From the NCBI RefSeq assembly GCF_040802235.1, contig NC_133169.1, positions 40,183,034-40,247,033 of the forward strand: a DNA stretch of 64,000 nucleotides. The letters are read 5' to 3'. The stretch comes from Manis javanica (lineage: Eukaryota; Chordata; Mammalia; Pholidota; Manidae). Every line of letters starts with the position of its first letter. The first letter of the stretch is position 1. The position numbers and the translations under genes were made by a program. Below, one piece after another: positions 34,577-45,869 of the stretch. Under the pieces are notes generated by a model, which had not been told where the DNA came from, ran no database searches, and worked only from the letters and a program-made list of their open reading frames with translations.

Positions 34577-34858
34577 GGTACTCTACAAGAAGATATGTCA
34601 AAGAAATAATCAATCCTCCCATGTTTTCTTCCATATGCTACCTCTATACCTTTTCTTCTTCCTTCCTAATTACAACCCTTAAATAGAATTCATGCCTCAT
34701 ATAGAATTTACTGAGTATCATAATTCCTCCAGGTGGTAAAGATACCTCGAGACAAGTGCTGGGCGTAGAAGCCACAGTGCATAAATCTGCAAAGAAGTAA
34801 AAAGCTAACCTTTTCAAACAATATGGCTTCTCTCTCACTTACCAACTTTACATTTCCC

Positions 34859-35529
34859 TGTATGGCCCCGGTAGATGACTGGTTAGCCAGAGACGGGTAA
34901 GATTCCTCAAGGGAGGAACAACCTAAGACAGGCACAGTCTCAGGGGGGCCATCAGGTGAGAAATTGGGGATCAACAGTGGTGAGGCTTAGAACCTCACCC
35001 CCCCTGTTTTGAGAGAAATCTGCATCCGTGGATGTTTTAAGGCCCTTGTCTAGCTCAGATTAACACATAGTCTACAGGCACACACCTGATCATCTACAAT
35101 TGCTCTCTTACAACACTAAACTATGTTTTCTACCTTTATCTTGCATCTACTTACCACTTCAGCATTTTATTAAAAATAAAAATAATAATAATAATAAAGG
35201 GAGAAATGTGGAATCCACATATAAATCAAGTATGAAAATCAAACGAATATTCATATTTGACCTGATTGTTCATAATTCATAATGCGTGATCAAAACTGAA
35301 AGTTTCTGTGATGAATGCCCTTGTACTGTTCATCATGTAAGATCTTATTCACTATGTAAGAATTCGTTCACCATGTAAGAACTTGTTCATCATGCTTCAG
35401 AAGATTGGAGACTGACGAGAATTAGGCTTGAGATGGATTAATGATTGTGCATTGAGCATTGAGCCCCCTATACAGAATTTTATTGTTGCTAACAACCATT
35501 TGATCAATCAATATGAGAGATGCCCTCTC
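34859..35529 (+). repeat. ERV 3' LTR (U3-R), ending at its poly(A) site
   Basis: It starts near TGTATGGCCCCGG and ends at GAGATGCCCTCTC directly before poly(A). The same family occurs at 8,262-8,765. A functional AATAAA lies about 20 nt before the tail in that copy and is mutated (AATCAATATG) here. A run of AAT repeats lies at 35,172-35,202 and three 19-bp tandem units at 35,329-35,385. Confidence 0.75.
35329..35385 (+). repeat. 19-bp tandem repeat inside the LTR
   Basis: Three units of the form TTCAYYATGTAAGAWYTTR (35,329-35,347; 35,348-35,366; 35,367-35,385), followed by a partial fourth. The copy at 8,262-8,765 has only one such unit, so the number varies between insertions. Direct repeats in U3 often carry transcription factor sites; no site is identified here. 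Confidence 0.85.
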
Positions 35530-35550
35530 AAAAAAAAAAAAAACCCAAAG

Positions 35551-36256
35551 AATCCATTCTAAAACTAGTAGATATAATATCTGAATTCAGCAAAGTTTCA
35601 GGATACAAAATTAATACACAGATATCTGTGGCATTCCTATACACTAAGAATGTGCTAGTGGAGAAAGAAATCAGGAAAACAATTACATTCACAACTGCAT
35701 CAGAAAGAATAAAATACCTAGAAATAAACCTAACCAAGGAAGTGAAAGACCTATACTCTGAAAACTACAAGACACTCATGAGAGAAATTAAAGAAGATAC
35801 CAATAAATGGAAACACATCCCATGCTCATAGATAGGAAGAATTAATATTGTCAAAATGGTCATCCTGCCTAAAGCAATCTATGGATTCAATGCAATTCCT
35901 ATCAAAATACCAACAGCATTCTTCAACGAACTAGAGAAAATCATCCTATAATTCATATAGAACCACAAAAGACCTTGAATAGCCAACAGTCTTGAGAAGG
36001 AAGAATAAAGTGGGGGGGATCTCACTCCCCAATTTCAAGCTCTACTACAATGCCACAGTAATCAAGACAATTTGGTACTGGCACAAGAACAGATCCGCAG
36101 ACCAGTGGAACAGAATAGAGACTCCAGACATTAACCCAAACATATATGGTTAATTAACATATGATAAAGGAGCCATGGACATACAATGGGGAAATGACAG
36201 CCTCTTCAACAGCTGGTGTTGGCAAAACTGGACAGCTATATCTATGAGAATGAAAC
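35551..36256 (+). mobile_element. continuation of the older L1 (ORF2 RT part), 3' end missing
   Basis: This resumes exactly where the older L1 stopped at 27,453. Reading starts at 35,551 ([20 protein letters not shown]), runs open to about 35,831, then is broken. The L1 sequence is cut off within ORF2 at about 36,256, at the junction with block B (MKLV then TTGCTTGGCCACACAG). Confidence 0.85.
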
Positions 36257-36530
36257 TGGTTTGCTTGGCCACACAGAAATGTCAGGGTTCGCACACAGAA
36301 TGCAAGTGAGCCAAGTGCAAGAGTAGTAACACACCTGCCTGGCTATAGGATGCCATGGCAACAGCGTACCCCTGTTCTAGCCCTGAAGAAGCAGCACTCA
36401 GTGCACAGCCATAGCAGCCAATTGAAATCATGGTTTCTTTGAAATTAGAGCCGATGCCATCATTTTTGTTGCTGTGTCCTACATATCCCACTGGCACCAT
36501 GTTTAGTCCTTCTAGCTTCCTTCCAACTTC
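36257..36530 (+). other. block B partner of fragment 12,985-13,228
   Basis: It keeps the GCCACACAGAAATGTCAGGG start and the GAAATCATGGTTTCTTTGAA stretch near the other end. The frame seen in block A is broken by indels here, so any coding function is lost in at least this copy. Confidence 0.5.
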
Positions 36531-37119
36531 CTGGTACCTCTTTCATGTATGATTGCTGTCAGTCTAGTTTTACAGTAAACAACATAAAATCTTTTAAGTT
36601 ATAGAGACATACTAAATAGCAAAACAAAAAATGCATCCACCTGTCTGCTGTGTCTTGTCATCTACAGCGGGACTATTTTGCATGTGAATATGTGTCTGTA
36701 TGGCTGTTGAAGTGCCAGATACATCAGTTCAGGAATTTGTCCACTAATTGGGTCAGGTTTTCTCAGAGTATCTTAAATTTCAAAGAAGAGAAGATAGGTC
36801 AGAATTAGATTCCATGGTGGTTGTTTAACACAGTTATAACCCCAAGATCACAAAGAGTATTAGATTCTAATAAGGGATGAAAGACTAAACAAATATTTGA
36901 GTATTTGGGATCTAAAATAAACAAATGATTGTTGTTTTAAAGATTTCATTCAATTTTACACAGCAATCTATTTAACAAAATCCATGCATTATTATTTTAT
37001 AAAATGAGGACTGTATTCTTTCAGACCACATGAAAACTATATGACAGGTAATAAAAATAAATAAAAACAAAACAAGTATAAGGTTTATAACACTAAGTAG
37101 TAGTATTACTTTATTTCCT
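36531..37119. other. AT-rich spacer in block B
   Basis: No gene. It is the inverted counterpart of 12,331-12,980, including GGTTGTTTAACACAGTTATA near 36,820. Confidence 0.5.
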
Positions 37120-37380
37120 TCCTCAGGACTGTGTAGATTTTCCCACTGGTAAAATCAAAGGAGAGGCAGTTGACCTGCCACTACTATGAAGAGCCCTGGA
37201 ATGCTGAAGATGATGTATTTCAGGGCAATGCTGAGCTTTGGAAAATGAAATTGTTCCCGAAGTATAGCAGGAGACATGAACACAGCCTAGCTGATGTGGA
37301 ATAAGTACATATGATGAGGCAATCATTTCATAAAGATTTGAAAATGACTTGGAAATAGTCCAGAGAGGAGTTAACAGGAT
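37120..37380 (+). other. block B partner of coding-like fragment 12,108-12,330
   Basis: On the + strand one frame reads RQLTCHYYEEPWNAEDDVFQG, then HEHSLADVE and a stop. It is about 30 bp longer than the block A copy. The peptide identity between copies is notable against the noisy surroundings, but it is short and has no start. Unidentified. Confidence 0.4.
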
Positions 37381-38473
37381 GTCTTTGGATAATGCAAGAA
37401 GAATTCAGTAGTGATAAAGGAAGGACATAATGCAGCAAAAAGGAGGAGAGAAAACAATGAATGACAAGGAGTGGAAAGAGAAACAAAATTTCAGAGAGAG
37501 ATCATCTGACTGGGGACTAAACATTGAAGGTAATAAATCCCCAGATTGAGGAAAACTATGGGTAAAATGATCCATGATTGTAGATAAAGCAAAGAATCAC
37601 ATAAATATTAGTGCACAGAGAAAACCTTCCTATTTCTACAGGTGACAGGAAAAATAAACAACATAAAATGGAGTGTTTAAGATGCACCATCCCCTCAGAG
37701 CCAACAGCTCTCTGATCACATTTAGTCTTTGTGATTGGGGAAAATTGATACCAAAAATACATGGCAGCTGATAAGAATGTGTGTGTGTGTTAAAAGATGG
37801 TGTTTTCAGTTTTGAAAATGATAAAGTTAAAAAGGCAATAATATAGTGAATTGAATTATATTACTAAATCACAGTAGAGAAACTAAGTCCTCTTCTTGGA
37901 GTAGTAGATAGATCTGAGAATGGACAGGTTACCCAACATGAAGAAAAGCAGAGAACTATACAGTAAGTGGAAGCAAAAACTGAAACAGGTTGAGTGAAAT
38001 GATAATGTTATAAAGGTTTATTGGCATAGGCAGTCAATCACAAAAGGCGAAGAAATAAAACAAGTATCAATGGAGATAAGTTTAGATATAGATTTAAAGT
38101 GTATATAAAAGTAAAGATAATACAGGTATAGCTACAGATATGGATATTCATGAATGTGAATAAAAAAACAAGTTAACTTAGAAGATGGGCTCACATTATA
38201 CCTCCTAATAGTGTGATTAATGTTCTCTGCTGCTTATGGAAATGTCTATTTGGGAACAATACATTTTAAATTCCCCTTTGAGACAGATATATACCCATAC
38301 AGATAGGTATGATTAAACTTACCGTATGTTCACATGCCTATAAATTACACCATATATGTAAGTATATATTCTGTGTCAATTAAAAATTATTTTCCATAAA
38401 TTCTTCTCATCAATGTGTTCTAAAATGAGTACTGACTTTTTCTATTTTACTGTTACAGTCACTGTAAACATGC
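37381..38473. other. 3' flank of block B OR pseudogene
   Basis: No gene. It is the inverted counterpart of 10,982-12,107, including a (GT)n stretch near 37,778-37,788 that mirrors the CACACACA stretch near 11,660. Confidence 0.55.
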
Positions 38474-39392
38474 TCAGTGACATAAGGCCCTGCCGAGTGC
38501 CCCTTTCACCTCTGTGCTCCTCAAGCTGTAGATCCTGGGTTTTGGCATTGGGGTGATAACCCCGTAGAGCATGGCGATGAGCCTGTCCCTGGCTGGGGAG
38601 TGTTGACTGGAGGAAGGCCAAACATAGGTAAATATTACTGTGCCATAAAACAACCCAATCACCAGGAGGTGGGAGGCACATATGGAGGAGGCTTTGAGCT
38701 TCCCTTTCACTGTTTGGATCTTTAGGAAGGTGAATATGATTTACATAAGAAATGAAGGTAGTTAGGAAGGCACCAATTCCCAAAATAATTGATACCACAA
38801 ACATAAGCATTTCTTCTATGTAGGTGGATGAGCAGAAGAGGGCCACCACTGGGGATATGTCACAGTGATACTGGTTAACCGGATTGGACTTGCAAAAAGA
38901 TAGGCGGAAGGTGGGCACCGTGTGGAGGAGGGAATGGAGAAACCCTGCTGTCCAGGTCCCAGCTGCCAGCTGGGCACAGCGAGCCTTGGTCATGATGAGG
39001 GTGTAACGGAGGGGGAAAAAAATGACCATGTACTGGTCATAAGCCATGACAGCAAGAAGGAAGACCTCAGTCCCCGCCAGGGCCACCAGGAAATAAAGCT
39101 GCAAAACACAGCCCAGGAAGGAAATGCTGTGATTCCCAGTCAGGAGGTTGTCCAGCATCTTGGGGACAGTAGCTGATGGGCAGAATATGTCTAAAATGAA
39201 CAGATTGGCCAGAAAGTAATACATGGTTGTATTTTTCTCGGTCCCGATGACCAAGAGAATGGCCCCGTTTTCCACCAAGGTGACCTGGTAGGTGACGGCA
39301 AAGACCACAAAGGGAGGACAGTGCACCTCGGGGAGGTCAGAGAGCCCCGTGAGGATAAAGTGAGTCACGGTGGTGAGATTGTAGCTGTCCAT
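38474..39392 (-). pseudogene. olfactory receptor pseudogene (block B)
   Basis: Class II OR on the - strand. The ATG is retained at 39,390-39,392 (MDSYNLTTVTHFILTGLSDL). The frame is open for about 215 codons up to a net 2-bp deletion near 38,740-38,750 in the TM5-TM6 region, after which the rest is read in another frame to the stop at 38,474-38,476. Damage beyond the frameshift includes TM1 GN changed to EN, a two-residue deletion before MYYFLAN, DRY changed to DQY, and C-terminal NPMIY changed to KPRIY. The reading frame open to 38,442 past the shift is not receptor sequence. Non-functional. Confidence 0.95.
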
Positions 39393-39415
39393 CTCCCCTC
39401 TCCACGGGGGTCTCC

Positions 39416-39440
39416 CTGGAGGGAGGGAAGCCAACTATCA
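39416..39440 (-). promoter_or_regulatory. candidate splice acceptor before OR (B)
   Basis: On the - strand a pyrimidine tract ends in CTTCCCTCCCTCCAG, 23 nt before the ATG. It matches the acceptor-like tracts of the A and C copies. Confidence 0.5.
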
Positions 39441-39869
39441 CAGGTCAGAGAAAAAAAGAAGGGAACTATTTATTAGAAATTTGAAAATTATTGTGTGTGG
39501 TTGGTGATGAATGTTATCCATATATTAACTAAAAATTCCAATTATTAGAACTGTTGTTAAAACATCTGATTTCATGTTGTTTCTTGTAATACTCATCCTC
39601 AGATCCTTACACTAAGGATCACCTCCACATCCCTAAGGAGATGTTAAAAAATGCTTTCTTAATAAAATTACTGTGGTTTCACCAGTGTTTGGGATTACAC
39701 AATTCAGTGAGAGCTACCTTTGTGTCCTTCACACCTACTTGGGCATTTACCTTATTTTGCTTTGTAGTATCTCAATGTGTAGAATTTTATGCACTATCTC
39801 AAGTTTAAGGACATCAATGACAGAAGCTATGTATTCTTACGTTATATAATTTCAAGGTATATAATTTTT
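39441..39869. other. 5' flank of block B OR
   Basis: No gene. It is the inverted counterpart of 9,591-10,010. Confidence 0.5.
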
Positions 39870-40150
39870 GCAGTATACTTCTTATATAATATTATATTGG
39901 TTTTAGATGAATAACAGAATAACTCAATAATTACATTAATAGTTGCTCACCATAGTAAATGTAACCCTATTACCACAATTATGCAATACTATTGGTTATA
40001 TTCTCTATGTTGTACTTCCACTCTTATGATTAATTTATTTTATCATTTGTAGTTAGTACTTTTTATCCCCTTCACCATTTTTCACCCATCTTCCTACCCC
40101 ATGATTTCACTTTTGTACACAACAACAACAAAAGACCCCACAAACAGTAA
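39870..40150 (-). mobile_element. L1 3'UTR tail, block B copy
   Basis: Inverted counterpart of 9,320-9,590, with ATAATATTATATTGGTTTTA at its 3' end. Shared by blocks A, B and C. Confidence 0.7.
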
Positions 40151-41409
40151 TAAATAAATACCTGGTATATATTTTAATAACTTGTAAGCAATGAGCAGAC
40201 ATTAAAAAGAATAATTATCAGGAATTTTGCATGGAAAAGAATGAACGGTGTGTCTCCTGCTTATACAAAATGTATGTGTTGGTGAAAATAAATATGGAAA
40301 TGGTTTTATAACTTAGAATCATAATCATTGAAGTATGAATTTTAACAGGTGTTTTCCAGAATGAGTATATTAAAAAACATTTTATCCTATAACATAAATA
40401 AGCAAACAAATATAACAGAAATAGACTTATAAACACAGAGAACAGATACTGCTTACCATTGGTAATGCAGATGCAAAGATATATTGGATAAGAGGTATAA
40501 ACTTGTAATATTACAATAATTTAATCATAGAGAAGGAGGTACAGAATAGGCAATAGAACTAACAGTATTGTAATATAATTTCATGGTGACACAGTAACTA
40601 CACTTACCATGGTAAACATTTGGTCATGGGTACAACTTTTGGGTCACTTGGCTGTGAAACCAACATAATATTGTATGCCATCAATATTTCATTAAAAACC
40701 TAAAATAAGAAAGGAAAATAAAGCTAGTTCAATAGTGTCTAAATGTGAGTGAAACTAGAAACCAATATATTGGCATGATATTCAAATCCCATTACCCTTA
40801 AGACAAACATATCATCATATGTGTCATTATTCAAGGAAGTTTAAGGGTACACAATCATAAATGACTCAAGGTTTTGGCCATAGTAAGATATTTAATTTTT
40901 GAATTGCATTTGTATTTACAATAACTTTAACCTAAGGTCTAAAAATCACTATTTCTACTATCTTTCTGTCACTTTGAAAACTATGTTTTTTAAATATCAC
41001 ATGTGAATGATAGAAAAAGAGAAAGATGATTAGAAAACATGAACACTTTAACTGGTTCAACCTCAATACCTATTTCATCTACTGGAAATTATTAATGAAA
41101 TATTTGATGAGATTAAATGCGTAGTATAAATAATACAAATTACCTGTAATGATTTATTTATACAGAAGAAATGAAATTATTATCTACCATATTTTAATGC
41201 AACATTTCATTATATTCTTCGTTCTTTTCTTGGTCTTTTTCTTTTCCTTCCTATTCTATCTTCCCTTCTCACTTCCATTCTTTCGGCCGGCTTGTCTGTC
41301 TGTTTTTTGAAAAGTGTAAAAATCATTATGGATGTCAATCTTTAATTTTACAATTTCTTATATATTTCATAAAATGAATAAACTCTTGAATATTTACCTG
41401 TGGGCTACT
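40151..41409. other. block B spacer with old L1 tail; empty site for the LTR insertion
   Basis: No gene. Positions 40,490-40,690 are the + orientation counterpart of the old L1 tail at 8,775-9,090. The sequence around 40,690-40,750 is continuous where block A carries the 500-bp LTR piece, so B keeps the pre-insertion state. Confidence 0.65.
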
Positions 41410-41700
41410 GCTCCTTAACTTTAATTGAAATATAGTTAATGTACACTTTATATTGTTTTCAGTGTACAACTTAGTGATTTGACAATGATATACATTGCCA
41501 AATGCTCACCATGACAAATGTAGATACCATCTGCAGATAATATACAACTATTCCACAATATTATTTATTATATTCCATATACTATACTCTCATCCCCATG
41601 GCTAATTTATTTCCTAATGGGAAGCCTGCACCTCTTTATCCCCTTCACCCACTCTAACCACCCTCCCATCCCTCTTCCCCATGTGATATTTAAATAGGAA
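41410..41700 (-). mobile_element. L1 3'UTR tail, block B copy
   Basis: Inverted counterpart of 7,250-7,545. It begins TTAATTGAAATATAGTTAAT and ends in the CCCTCCCATCCCTCTTCCCC tract (3'UTR complement). Confidence 0.8.
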
Positions 41701-44700
41701 TCTCTGATGTTATTGTGGGATGATTTTACTCTTTCCTCACATAGCATCAGATCTGTACCATACTTCAGAGAAAAATAGAAAGTATTTTCATGATATTAAA
41801 GTCATGAAATTTAAGGAAGAATATGATTATATTAACAACAATGTCCTTGGATAACATTATTCAATCAGTGGGTGCTTAGTGAGTGAATTAGAGTGAAATA
41901 GAATGAAACAAAAACCATCTACCCTGTCAGTTCACAAAATCAGAAATTTCAAGGCTCTACAGAAGCAAAATTTCAGTTTTCTACATCTTTATATATTCAG
42001 TTTAAGAAAATGTTGTAGTAACTTTATAAAATTTTAAAAGGTACTATTACAAGAGATATCAGTATCTTGAGACATTAAATATTAAATTGGCCAAGATTAG
42101 CTCTCTCCTCTCTCATGGATACTATCCAGAAAACAGGTTTATTAATTGTATAACTTACCCCTTTGCCTGTGTTTAAACTGAAATAAACCTCATATGAAGC
42201 TCTGTTCTTTATCAAATGTTTACTTCATGGATCCACTATATGGAGAAAAGTAAATTAGTTAATCAAGCAAAAATAATATCTGATATATCTTGAATTTTTA
42301 AAGATAATTCAAATGTTATCATTTCTTTAGTATTTCGACATCAGGGAAAACTACATTTAAAATTATGAACAGGAAGATGTTTCTTAAGGCTCTATTGATA
42401 AAGAAGAAATCCATATCCTTCCTTTTTTAACTCAGTGGATTGATAAGTAATAATTTAAAGCAGTCAAAAATGTCCTAAATTTCATCGCTCTTCCTGCTTT
42501 GTTGAATCCTTACTGCCCGTTAGGTCTCATGGACCAATATTTTAGGGAACACACATTCAGGTCTTTGGGTCAGAGAATCCATTTGATAGAGCAGAACTTC
42601 ACAGCCAGACGATCTGGATACACACTTGCATGTGGATGCACAATTTCTAGGGCTGAAATTAAATAATTATAAGCATTTGTTTATACACACACTCTTTAAT
42701 AGTAGGAATTGCACACCCTTCATCTTCCCTGTTTAGTATTCAATTTTAACTGATCTATCCAAGGTATACGTGTTCCTACCATATTAACATCTTTACCAAT
42801 ATCAAGTTATTTATTTTGGCTTAAAAAGTGCAGAATTTACTTCATGCTTTCATTGCCTTTTCAATTTCAGAGAATTCATTCACAATAAAAACATTCAACA
42901 GAAGGAAAGTAAAATAATCTGGCCAAAGAAAAAGAAGTACCTAAATTAAAGCAAACTTCTCACTCATATACAGTGTGAATACTGCAACTTATTTTATATT
43001 TTATTATACCCAATTTTCTTTTAGAAAAAACTAGAGAGAATATTATTGACTTCTTCATAAGTGTGAATTTCTACTACCCTAATAATTGGCACTTGTAATA
43101 ATAATAGACACTTATTTTATATTTATTCAACTTAATGTAAGTGAAAGAAAGTTAATTTATAGAAGGGTAAAAATTCTGTTTTTTGTAACTTTCTAGATGT
43201 AACTCTGCAGGGGGAGGATATTTTTCCAGCCTGGGGCAAAATACCTTTGAAACCAAAATCAATCAAAAAGGAGAAATAAAGTGGGAGAAACCCGTTTATT
43301 GTTTCCAAGCAGTCGTCCACTTCTGCTTGCGTGAGTCTTTCGTGACCAGCCTGCAAAAAGGGGCCCTTCCCAACCTCTTCAGTCCAAATATTCCCTCAAT
43401 CCACTTTGTCATTACCTATTGATATGGAGATGGTCTTCTTCTCTCCACCCCTTGGAAACACCTTTTTTTTGGAGATGCATTTGTTTGGAGATGCACTGTG
43501 GCCAGGCAAGAGATTCTGGAAATATTGCAATTTTACCCAAAATAGGCATCTATGTTAAAGATTTTTGTTTTTTTAAATTTCTTTACTTATACATTAGAAG
43601 AACTGTAATCTTTTTTTAGGTCTTTACATGGTTATCATTGTAATTTATGAAACAGATTTTAAATTCAGTTGCTTTATCTGTTACCTTCACCTTTTACAAC
43701 TTCAGACAATAGAAATGGGTACCTTATTATAATCAGGAACTGCTGATTTCCTCCACCATCCTCTCCAATCCTCATTTCCTCTCCTCTTTTGGGTGTTGCT
43801 TGAATAATGCATTCATTGAAAGAATAACTTTGAATCAAAACATACCCATCAAAAATGTGGCTTAAGAAAAATTATAGATTTTCTTTCACAGTAGAGAAAT
43901 GGGTGAAATACTGACATCAAACATGACCGGGCACCTGGGCTCCCATAGGTTTCTCCTCAGCATTCTTAGCACGTGGCTCTAATTCTCAGGAATCAAAGCC
44001 AGAATGGCAGCTGCATCCATCCCTGTACCCATCCTCTGTACCTCCAAACATTTGCAATCAGTGGATGGCAGCCTCAGTCATTGCATCCGGGTTTGGCACC
44101 TGCAAGGAGGGAAAGGCATGTGAGCTGCACTGAGACCCTTGGAAGAATGCTTTGTGGAGGCAGATCTAAAAGTTTCAAATTCATCTATATTTGAAAGGGT
44201 TTTGTTATCTGGACATCTTCAGATGTCACGGAGTCCTGAGCATATGGTTTCATTTGAGTCAAATCTTTGTAAACAATGAGCAGGGTCAAGACCTGCATAT
44301 ATTCTAAGTTCTTATTCATATGTTTGTGTGAAAAATGTAGCTTGATATATATATGTGTGTGTGTATGTATATATAGATGTATATAGATGTATATGTATAT
44401 ATAAGCTTAATTTATGATTATACATCTATATGTAACTTTAAACTATATATACTGATATGCAGGGAAGTATTTGACTAACTCTTAGGCTTGTGTAATACAT
44501 TACAATCTCCTTTAATCTGACGTTTTATTTGTTATTTTAGTAAATTATGAGTTGTCCACAAATATTTATTCTCTTTTTAACAATGGGTTTAGGGTTGAAG
44601 AGATAAAATCCCCTCTGCAAACATCATCAGCACAAAAGGCATCCAGAATAATGGTTACAAATTACACTCTTTTGTGTTTAATTTGGATCAATCTTATAAA

Positions 44701-45099
44701 AAGTTCAAGTTCATGCAATATAGCAAATTTATTCTGTGTATTCCATGTCATAATGGTAAACAAGGTAGGAAATTAAACACTACATTCCTATTTGTAATAT
44801 GTTAATATTTGTAAATTGTCAAATCAATAGCTCCTATGAGTTTTTAAACTAAAATTTTAATATTCAGAAATAGTTCCTTAACTATGATCATATATTCATC
44901 TCTTAGATTTTGGCCCTGATTCTCTGAATTATTCCCCCAAAGAATGGAACAATAAAGCCACAATTCTTGTTTATGAAACAACTATTTTCATTATTAAAAT
45001 CACTATTTAAGTAAAAATACATAAAAAGAGTATGGAAACATAACTAATGTATTTTCCTCTCTTCTTTTAATTATGTACCCTAATTTGCTGTTACAAGAA
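41701..45099. other. non-coding upstream region of block B
   Basis: No gene. It is the inverted counterpart of 3,571-7,249. It includes the island at 42,480-42,690 (partner of 6,330-6,510), the GC-richer island at 43,925-44,120 (partner of 4,556-4,745), and 44,552-44,776 (partner of 3,933-4,157). A TA/TG-rich low-complexity stretch is at 44,345-44,403. Confidence 0.6.
44345..44403. repeat. (TA/TG)n low-complexity stretch
   Basis: Alternating TATATATATGTGTGTGTGTA followed by repeated ATGTATATAG units. The block A counterpart near 4,255-4,345 is shorter and less regular. Confidence 0.85.
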
Positions 45100-45850
45100 A
45101 ATTAGTATCCTTTCTTGGTTTATGGTTCCATAAATTTTGTCACTTGTTTAGAGCCTGTGGCTATCATTGCAATCAGAAACATAAGCTTTACCCCAGTAGC
45201 TCTCATAGTCCTTGGTATCCGCACCCTCACTCAATCCCTAGACCCTGGCAGGGAATTGTCTCTTCATCCTTATAGTTTCACCAAGTGGAGAATTTGTATA
45301 CATAGAATCAACAGTAAATAAATTTTGAGACTGCTTGTTTCACTCAGCATAATTCTTTTGGATTTCATACAAGCTATTGCACATATTGTAGTAAATTTTT
45401 ATTGCCAACCAATAATTATTTATAGCTGCATCCCTGAAGGACTTTTGTATTATTTCCTGATTTTGATGATTCTGAATAAATGGCTATAGATGTTGTATAC
45501 AGGTTGGTATATATAATTTTCCACTTCTCCCAAAAAACTAGGGCTATGATTTCTGGGTCATGAGTATATGCTTCCGTATTACAAACTGACCACATTTTTC
45601 AGAGTAGTTGCAGTGTTTCACATCGCCACCAGCAGTGCGTGAGAGATTCAGGTGCTGTTCATCCTCACACCTGTTTGAAATTGTCACTTGTTGTATTTTA
45701 CTTCTGGTTCCATATGTAAACCTGATTGTGCATTTCCATGTCTATTGGTCCTGAACATCTTTCCTTACTTAGCATTTATTTATCACATCAGTGAAGTAAC
45801 TATCCATTTTTTAAACTGTGTCATTCACTTTATACTTCTTGAATACTGGG
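45100..45850 (-). mobile_element. older decayed L1 3' region, block B copy
   Basis: Inverted counterpart of 2,853-3,570. It contains the complement of the CACTGCTGGTGG region near 45,625-45,645. Heavily diverged. Confidence 0.65.
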
Positions 45851-45869
45851 TGATTTCTTTCTAATTTAT

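Larger units (their letters stand above)
33889..35541 (+). mobile_element. ERV-derived 3' segment (integrase tail, env TM, LTR U3-R, poly(A))
   Basis: Old retroviral sequence in sense orientation, ending in poly(A) instead of a complete LTR. Visible in order: an integrase C-terminal-like segment (about 33,950-34,035, one nonsense codon), a hydrophobic fusion-peptide-like segment (about 34,118-34,170), a TM ectodomain with heptads and a two-cysteine loop (34,222-34,395), a frameshift, a membrane-proximal and anchor region (to about 34,576), then LTR U3-R (about 34,859-35,529). The surface subunit is missing. No 5' LTR, gag or rest of pol is present. The 3' poly(A) and shared target-site duplication indicate L1-type mobilisation of the transcript. 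Confidence 0.7.
27441..35550 (+). mobile_element. L1-ERV composite insertion nested in the older L1
   Basis: The older L1 is interrupted between AAAAACCCCAAAG (27,441-27,453) and AAAACCCAAAG (ending 35,550). The two copies differ by one C and form a target-site duplication. Between them lie a full-length L1 (27,454 to about 33,700), an A-rich junction with about 155 bp of linker, a second A-rich stretch ((AATA)n at about 33,855-33,888), retroviral sequence (33,889-35,529), and a poly(A) tail at 35,530-35,541. The L1 sequence continues after the second copy, confirming one insertion event or a precise stack at one site. Confidence 0.75.

Noticed and set aside
38922-39176. Open frame on the opposite strand of OR B (and 53,580-53,834 opposite OR C)
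   Set aside because: The two are similar only because they are the antisense of the same conserved OR coding region.
38442-39434. 330-codon open frame on the - strand as an intact OR
   Set aside because: After about residue 230 the frame no longer codes for receptor sequence; a 2-bp deletion shifts it, and key motifs (TM1 GN, DRY, NPxxY) are altered. Called a pseudogene.
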